A DNA stretch of 64,000 bases from Powellomyces hirtus (Eukaryota; Chytridiomycota; Chytridiomycetes; Spizellomycetales; Powellomycetaceae). A model generated the notes under the pieces. It was not told the origin of the DNA, made no database searches, and worked only from the letters and a program-made list of their open reading frames with translations. Position numbers and translations under genes: made by a program. Where the stretch lies: assembly GCA_025526995.1 (NCBI GenBank), contig JAHLKG010000021.1:248001-312000 (forward strand). The letters are read 5' to 3'. Positions 58,703 to 64,000 of this stretch are shown piece after piece; position 1 is the first letter of the stretch, and the number at the start of each line of letters is the position of its first letter.

Positions 58703-60255
58703 CTATTTAGCAAGATACCAATCGGGTATAAAGCACCCTTCTACCCCTTCCACCCCTTTGTCGACGCGCAGCAGTCTGATAGCTCTGCCATCAAATTCGA
58801 TCGTGTAAACGACTTTCGGGTCGTCCTCCACTACAAACGTCTTGACCCATTTCAAGAACGCGTCGGCAAAGTTGATGCAGACGGTTGCGTCCCAGATCCC
58901 GGGTTGAGTGCCCCGGACCGACCGTGGAATGTCGAGCGTTTTCCGCCGTTCGATGTGAGACAATGCACCAGAATCTTGTCGGTACCCGATGATGATCGTC
59001 GGGATGCCAGGCAGGAAAGATTGAGCCCAAATCTTGAGGAGTTTGTGTCTGCGCAGACCAACGAATGGCGGATAGCTCAGTAGCCATAATCCCCACAAAA
59101 GTCTTGTATAGGAACGTTCTCCCACCTTTCAAAAGACTTCTGCTGGTTAGGGTTTGTGATGACCCTGTTTGTCTTCAATTCCGCATACGCTGATTGCGGA
59201 TTTTTCTGAGGTCTAGAGTCTATTACCTGGACCTTGATTAAACAGTGCACTCACAAGCACAATACAAAACGCCAACACTCTGCACACCACACACCAGCGA
59301 CCAAGCAATCCACTTCCGCCCCCATGACAATGGAATTGTATCCCACTTTGGTCTTGAACACACTGCAGAACTGGATGTTGGTGTTCACAAACCCCTCTTT
59401 GCGTTTCGCGAGCAGCTCGTCGTCCAGTCCGCTGAGCTTGGATGGCGGGACGGGAATTGTAGCGAGAGATTCAAACTTGTATCCCATATAGCTCATCAGC
59501 TTGTCTTTATCGGTGGACCCGTAAAGATCTTTTCGTTTTTCGTGCTCTTCCATGTAGATGGTGCCGTTATACAGTGTGACGCCTAGCTCCCATTTGTCGC
59601 GACTGTATGGCGCACAGAGAACTTTTGTCATTATCCCTCGCCCTGAGAACACCAAGACAACATGTCAGATCCAACAGGGTGGGACTTGGCGATCGAAAAG
59701 TAGATGGTTTACATGTGCAAAAGTCCGGCCGTAGTTTAGGTGCGTCGCCTTCCACCTTGCTATTCACATACTGCAAACTCTCTAGCAACGCATCCAGCCG
59801 CTCCGGTATTGGCTCTCGCGTGATATAGCGATCCGGGAACCCTTCTGAAAGGTCGCCCGTCTTAAGATCCGGTTCATAGTACCAGTTCTATCAATCAAAA
59901 CGTCAGGCATTCCTTTCCTTGCAAGAGGAAGAGCTCTCCATTCCACCCAACATACCAGTTCCTTATCGCTCATCATATTCAACTTCCGCTCCCCGTCATA
60001 CGAGAAATATGCGACTTCGGTTGGCTGTTGGTATGCTGCACATCGTACTTGGAACCTGTCTATCGGTTCCACGGACAGAGATGGTGTGGAATGGTCGCTG
60101 GGACGGATGTGGGGGTCATTTGAGTTCGGTTGTCGAGGTCGGCTATATGGACTGAAGCGTTCATCACGTTCATTAGTATTTCTGCTGTAAGAAGACCTTG
60201 GCCGAGTCCTGCCATCGTCTCCATCTCGTAGTGGTTCTCTGGAATTCCAGCTCAT
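58703..60255 (-). CDS. RAI1: Decapping/pyrophosphohydrolase nuclease Rai1 (DXO family)
   Basis: Five exons on the minus strand: 60255-59956, 59887-59713, 59642-59295, 59219-59126 and 59048-58703. All are in phase and give 420 residues. A disordered Arg/Ser-rich N-terminus is followed by VAYFSYDGERKL and NWYYEPDLKTGDLSEGF. The catalytic motifs follow: WRGIMTKVLCAPY, VMGAEVDCL (metal-binding), ELKTNRVI, HKLLKIWAQSFL and IWDATVCINFADAFLKW. Rai1 removes aberrant 5' caps and supports the Rat1 exonuclease in the nucleus. An in-frame ATG at 60339 would add 28 residues. I prefer 60255 because the extension looks like leader sequence. Five-exon phasing around SFER|HKLLK fits the family exactly. Confidence 0.92.
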
Positions 60256-60637
60256 TCCCGTTTCCCTCAGAGCAAAGCAGATTACACGCGTGTGGCGCGA
60301 GTTGGGTCTTTTCTTTGAGATGTGCATCAAAATGTGCACGCAATACGGTACCTGGGGTTTACACTAAATAAATATTTAGTACTAAATTGTACAATGAACC
60401 ATAATCAATATAAATAATGATGAAGAATAAATACTATAAAGTTTCGTCGAATGGATAAGCCATATCTTTAATTGTAAAAAATGGAAGTGAATGTGCGAGA
60501 GAGCGATGGGTGGGATGCGGGTTGATGGAGTTGCCCAGTATTCCGAATTCCCGAGGAGAGCGGATTCATGGGTGCTATTGTGGCGTTACCGGGGAGCGGA
60601 GGTAATGGAGCGTGCGAGTGACTTTTGTTTGAACTTT
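60256..60637. other. AT-rich intergenic region
   Basis: Contains an AT-rich block at about 60360-60480 (AAATAAATATTTAGTAC and similar), much lower in GC than the surroundings. It lies between the RAI1 5' end and the IRC21 3' end. No gene is seen. Confidence 0.5.
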
Positions 60638-61375
60638 TCAGCTGTCGTCAGGTTTAATGTTATCCTTGACGAGGTATCCGACTTGGCACTTGTCCAGCAA
60701 TGTATCGACATTGACCCACGGATGAACTTTCATAAACAACTCTGTCGCATCCTTCCCCGCGCCGCGCATGAGCTGGCCCGCGCCGCCCGGATGGAATTTC
60801 ATGTAATGAGTGACGTTGTAGACTTTGCCCTGGATGCTCATCCAGCAGTCGTCGCGTTTGCGGTGGGCGGCGACATCCGCGAGAGTATAGCGGGCGAGTT
60901 GTGGGACGCCGCGTAGGTTTTTGCCCGAAGTGAGGAGACGGGCCCAGTCGAGAGGCGAGTGGCCTGGTTCGAGGGGCACTTTGCGACGAGCACTGCCGAG
61001 GACACCGGCGCGTTGAGGACCGTTGAGGGCGGGGAAGGCGTTGAGTTTGGCATCACGGTCGGCGGCAGTGGAGGAAGAAGAGGAAGGGGAGGTGGTGGAT
61101 GGTGGTAATGGCACTTTGAAACCGTCCTTGTCGGTTGTTGTTGTTGCTTGTGGTGGTGGTGGTGGTGGTGGTTGTTGCTGTGGTTTACGGACGGCGTATG
61201 CTGTTGAGGGTGAGAGTGATGAGGAGGAAGTGGAAGTGGAGGAGATCAACAGGCGTTTGATGTCGGCGGAGGTGACTATGGAATCGTCTTCGCTGGAAGA
61301 GTCCGAGTCTGAGTCTTCTGGTAGGTCGTCCAGACACAGTTGAGGGACGGGTGGCAGGGGTTGCTGTTCAGACAT
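60638..61375 (-). CDS. IRC21: Cytochrome b5-domain protein, Irc21 type
   Basis: A single exon. With the ATG at 61375 it has 245 residues; the frame stays open to an ATG at 61537. An acidic Ser/Asp/Glu-rich segment and a poly-Pro run, coded by a (GTG)n-like DNA repeat near 61150, lead to RKVPLEPGHSPLDWARL. The cytochrome b5 fold follows, with heme His in FHPGGAGQLM and the second heme His in FMKVHPWVNVD. The KVxLxPGHSxLDW lead-in matches yeast Irc21 and the b5 part of Ncb5or enzymes, but no reductase domain follows. It is a soluble heme electron carrier whose partner is unknown. It is divergent from the F-box remnant. Confidence 0.88.
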   Translation of the reverse strand: MSEQQPLPPVPQLCLDDLPEDSDSDSSSEDDSIVTSADIKRLLISSTSTSSSSLSPSTAYAVRKPQQQPPPPPPPQATTTTDKDGFKVPLPPSTTSPSSSSSTAADRDAKLNAFPALNGPQRAGVLGSARRKVPLEPGHSPLDWARLLTSGKNLRGVPQLARYTLADVAAHRKRDDCWMSIQGKVYNVTHYMKFHPGGAGQLMRGAGKDATELFMKVHPWVNVDTLLDKCQVGYLVKDNIKPDDS

Positions 61376-61643
61376 GTGGGCAACGTGGAGCGGAGTGTGG
61401 TGGGATGAGGGTGGGGTGAGGATGGGGTATCGAAAGTGTGTAGGGGGCGGGCAGGATTCGAGGTCGGAATATCGATATTTGTCAAACGCGTTGGAATTTC
61501 GTATTGCTGTCATCGTTTCTCCAACACATTGAAGCATGTTCCCAGCGCCTCATCTGCACAAAGTCCTATTACAACCGATGGTCGATTATAGCCTACCGTC
61601 TCACCCTCGCTTCGCACCGCACGATAGTCCCGATTTCAGTCAG

Positions 61644-62438
61644 AATGCGCTTCCCTCCAGAACTTGTCGAGAGGATTGTCGACCAGCTGTGGGACGAGAT
61701 CGTCATCAAAATGGAGACGTCGAGGTTCCTCAAGTTGATGCTGATCAGCAAAGAATTCCATGCAGTCCTGTCGCGGCGTCGTCTGGAACTTATGCGAGCC
61801 CACGCCGTTTTTTAGGAACGCCCCGTTACCTACCCGCTCCAAGAAACCACTCAGTAACCCATTCGTGGACCCTTTGAAGGTGCTGTTCAGGATGGCTTGT
61901 GTGTGATCTTGACCTCTATGCTGACAATCTGTGCGACATCGTTGACATTATCTACGAAAATTCCGAACTTTTCGATGGCCTGATGAGGAACTCAGGAGCA
62001 TCCATTTTTTTGTTGAGAAGTCTGGCAGTCTGTCATGTGCATCATATCTTGGCATCTTGATGTTGGATAGCCTGGATTACTTCATTCTGTTGAAGAACGT
62101 CAATGTTTTTCAACCCGGGACAGACGAGCGTGTGTGGGATTATGCCATGCTTTGCCACCGTCGCCCGCTGTGGCTTTTTGAGGAGCCCAACTGGGACAAC
62201 CCTCCTCTCGAAGGCTCAGTTTCGAATACGGATGGCCTTCTTTCTGGATAGCCTGGATTACTTCTGTCTGTTGAAGAATGTCTATGGTTTTCAAGCCGGG
62301 ACAGAGGGTCGTGTGTGGGATTATGCCATGTTTTGCCACCATCACCAGCTGTGGCTTTTTGACGACCACAACTGGGACGACCCTCCTCTCGAATGCTCAG
62401 ATTCCAATACGGTGGCATTCACGGATGCCATTAGCTAG
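61644..62438 (+). pseudogene. Broken F-box-type gene with internal duplication
   Basis: A 57-codon frame (61644-61814) begins like an F-box (FPPELVERIVDQLWDE, then FLKLMLISKEFHAVL) and stops early. Protein-like sequence continues in other frames: about 61902-62057 (DLYADNLCDIVDIIY), then two copies of a 181-bp unit coding LDSLDYF...LLKNV...RVWDYAM.CH...LWLF..NWD.PPLE. Stops and a unit length not divisible by three break the frame. Introns alone do not reconcile it in an obvious way. It looks like a remnant of a fungal F-box/LRR-type family member. A spliced functional gene is not fully excluded. Confidence 0.55.
62064..62425 (+). repeat. Imperfect 181-bp tandem duplication
   Basis: Copies 62064-62244 and 62245-62425 share long blocks such as GATAGCCTGGATTACTTC and GTGTGGGATTATGCCATG. 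Most of the encoded protein is kept, but with substitutions. Because 181 is not a multiple of three, the second copy is out of frame with the first. Confidence 0.9.
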
Positions 62439-62646
62439 AACCCCCAGAAATTCAGATTATCGTTGCAGCATGTAGCAAGACTCGGTATATTAGAACATCT
62501 CGATAGAAAGACGTAGGAAATGTGGCAAATGATGTGATACATACATGTCATGCAGGTTCCCTTATCAGAGCGACGCGAACCCTACTTGGCTGATTGAGAA
62601 AATGCTATCCAAAAATGCCTCATGTGGAGGCCCTTGCACCAGAGTC

Positions 62647-64000
62647 TCAAAACCCTTTAGCTCGTTTCACGCGTTTCTTCACCGGTCCCTTTGGTGTCGC
62701 AGAACCGACTGGGCTGTCAGTTTTGGTTTGTGAGCTTTGTGTGAGGTCATTGTCATCGCTTCGCTTCCTCTTGGGGATTCTGATCTGTGCGTCCCCTGTT
62801 GGGGTGGTGCCTGCTCGATTCCGAGGTGTTGGTGTTGTTGGAGTCGCTATTGCGGCGGCTGGATTTGATGGTCTCTGGACAGAGGGGCGTGTGGGTGTTT
62901 GGGATGTGCTTGTGACCGATCCTTGTGCTGATATACCAGCTCCACCTTTATGCTGTCCACTTTGTTCAGCAGAGGTCAGATCCCGTCCGAGTTTGTTGAC
63001 TGAAGCTTGCGTTGGTGTCCTCTGGTCATGATCCGCTGACTCTGAGCGGCTGCTTTGCCGAGGTCCAAAGTGGTGCGCCGCCGTTGTGAAGAGAAGGTCC
63101 TGACTGCGCGGGCTTTCCTGCGATGCAAGTGGTGGGCTTGATGCCAACGATCGTGGATTTGGATTCTCCACACCTGATTGAGACGATAGTCCACTTGCAC
63201 CGTCGACTAAGACGGAGTTGTGCTTTTGTGACGGTCGTCCATCGGTAATTAGAAGCTCGGGCGAGGTTGGTGCCTCGTTTGAAGTAAACAATCGTCGCTT
63301 CCTCGGCGTCTGTTCCTTGGCATGGGGCGGCTCAGCCTGCTTTCGGGGAGGCGTCACCTCGTTCGTTAGTGGTTTACTTCCTGACACTTGCTCTGAAGCG
63401 TCAACGGGAAGCGTAGAGTCGAGGCTGCTCAGTATGTCATTTGATGGAGGCGCATCAACAGAAATCGGCGGGTCAGGCCTCCGCGGTCCGATAGCTCGTT
63501 GCCTAAAAGCTGATGGCGCCTGTTGTGCAGCTTCGATCTTCACCGAACTCGTGCTATCCACATCCATTTCAGCATCCTTTGCAGTGGGTGGCTCAGCCTG
63601 ATTTCGGGAAAGTGTCGCTTCGGTCATGGGCAGCTGCTCTCCGGAAACTTGTTCCACAGCGTCAATACGAAGTGTTGAGTCGAGGCTGCTCTGCATTTCA
63701 TCTAATGGAGACGCGTCCTCCGAGATTGCCAAGTCCCGCGGTCCGATAGCTGTCACCCTAGCTTCTGGCGGCGACTGTAGTGCAGCTTCCGTCTCCGTCA
63801 CACCCTCCGTCCCAGCATCCCCAACGAAAAGTGCATCTATCAACGCCTCTTCAAACACCACCGGCGGTGACCGGGCGTCGACAGGATCTGACGTGTCCGA
63901 CTGTAGTGCAGCTTCCGCCTCCGTCACACCCTCCATCCTAGCATCCCCAACGAAAAGTGCTTCCATCAGCGCTTCTTCAAACACCGGCGGCGGTGGCTGG
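62647..64000 (-). CDS. Repeat-containing, probably nuclear protein (N-terminus outside window)
   Basis: The frame is open from the right edge to a stop at 62647, giving about 450 residues, partial at the N-terminus. Two kinds of internal repeat are visible. Short units contain FEEAL..ALFVGDA..EGVTE.EAALQS, 42 residues apart. Longer units contain SSLDSTL.VDA.EQVSG and QAEPP.AK, about 87 residues apart. Between and after them the chain is disordered, Ser/Pro/Thr-rich, with basic clusters (TPRKRRLF; RIPKRKRSDD; KKRVKRAKGF at the end) that look like nuclear import signals. No known domain is seen. The repeats imply expansion by duplication. Confidence 0.6.
   Translation of the reverse strand, partial: QPPPPVFEEALMEALFVGDARMEGVTEAEAALQSDTSDPVDARSPPVVFEEALIDALFVGDAGTEGVTETEAALQSPPEARVTAIGPRDLAISEDASPLDEMQSSLDSTLRIDAVEQVSGEQLPMTEATLSRNQAEPPTAKDAEMDVDSTSSVKIEAAQQAPSAFRQRAIGPRRPDPPISVDAPPSNDILSSLDSTLPVDASEQVSGSKPLTNEVTPPRKQAEPPHAKEQTPRKRRLFTSNEAPTSPELLITDGRPSQKHNSVLVDGASGLSSQSGVENPNPRSLASSPPLASQESPRSQDLLFTTAAHHFGPRQSSRSESADHDQRTPTQASVNKLGRDLTSAEQSGQHKGGAGISAQGSVTSTSQTPTRPSVQRPSNPAAAIATPTTPTPRNRAGTTPTGDAQIRIPKRKRSDDNDLTQSSQTKTDSPVGSATPKGPVKKRVKRAKGF
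63329..63762 (-). repeat. 261-bp in-frame repeat units
   Basis: Two diverged copies about 261 bp (87 codons) apart start at the shared GGCTCAGCCTG, 63329 and 63590, and include GAGTCGAGGCTGCTC and GCGGTCCGATAGCT blocks. Spacing in multiples of three keeps the frame. Confidence 0.75.
63773..64000 (-). repeat. 126-bp in-frame repeat units
   Basis: Copy at about 63773-63870 and copy from about 63899 are shifted by 126 bp (42 codons) and are highly similar (shared CAGCTTCCG and CACACCCTCC blocks). A further copy may lie beyond the window edge. Confidence 0.8.

Noticed and set aside
59103..59125. Apparent 23-nt intron in RAI1
   Set aside because: Using the acceptor at 59049 gives a 77-nt intron and the family-typical SFER-HKLLK join.

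Overview
The window is a gene-dense, intron-rich fungal nuclear segment. The fungal gene content includes a Stt4-type PI 4-kinase, Mtc6, Nce101, Sec2, Tmc1, Irc21, Cox20, Trm7, Rai1 and a fungalysin protease. It also carries a GTPBP2-type GTPase, which to my knowledge is missing from most Dikarya. Together with 3 to 30 exons per gene and introns of mostly 55-95 nt with GT(A/G)(A/C)G donors, this suggests an early-diverging, possibly zoosporic (chytrid-like) fungus. That placement is inference. There are no phage, plasmid, CRISPR, rRNA or convincing tRNA signals.

Layout. 0-4 kb: the 3' end of an unknown gene, then an 825-residue Ser/Arg-rich protein. 4-9 kb: GTPBP2-like GTPase, a small Ser-rich protein and a voltage-sensor-only membrane protein. 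9-20 kb: mitochondrial acylcarnitine carrier, a Ser-rich unknown, and a 30-exon PI 4-kinase (STT4). 19.5-24 kb: COX20 and a complex I subunit (NDUFB2) sharing a 175-bp divergent promoter, then the GPI-transamidase subunit PIG-U/Gab1 and Nce101. 24-30 kb: fungalysin metalloprotease and a decaying chromate transporter. 30-35.7 kb: a Gln-rich unknown, an F-box protein and an FGGY sugar kinase. 35.8-42.5 kb: Sec2, Mtc6, an orphan helical protein and RPB6. 42.7-50.4 kb: geranylgeranyl-diphosphate synthase, Tmc1 and a full-size ABCG transporter. 50.8-61.4 kb: FMN-binding oxidase-like protein, Met-tRNA formyltransferase, IPP isomerase, an unknown membrane protein, Trm7, Rai1 and Irc21. 61.6-64 kb: an F-box gene remnant with a 181-bp duplication, and a repeat-containing protein running off the edge.

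Most genes are ordinary eukaryotic housekeeping genes with no operon logic. Possible links are mitochondrial function (carnitine carrier, COX20, NDUFB2, FMT1), phosphoinositide/secretory traffic (STT4, SEC2, PIG-U) and isoprenoid supply (IDI1, GGPP synthase). I rebuilt exon-intron structures by hand from splice motifs, reading phase and family similarity. Nearly all joins close in phase, but no alignment or transcript data were available. I did not find a new multi-gene system. The unusual items are single genes or gene structures: a 21-nt exon coding exactly a Walker A loop, a voltage-sensor-only protein, a GC-AG intron, two decaying genes, and several orphan or repeat-bearing proteins.
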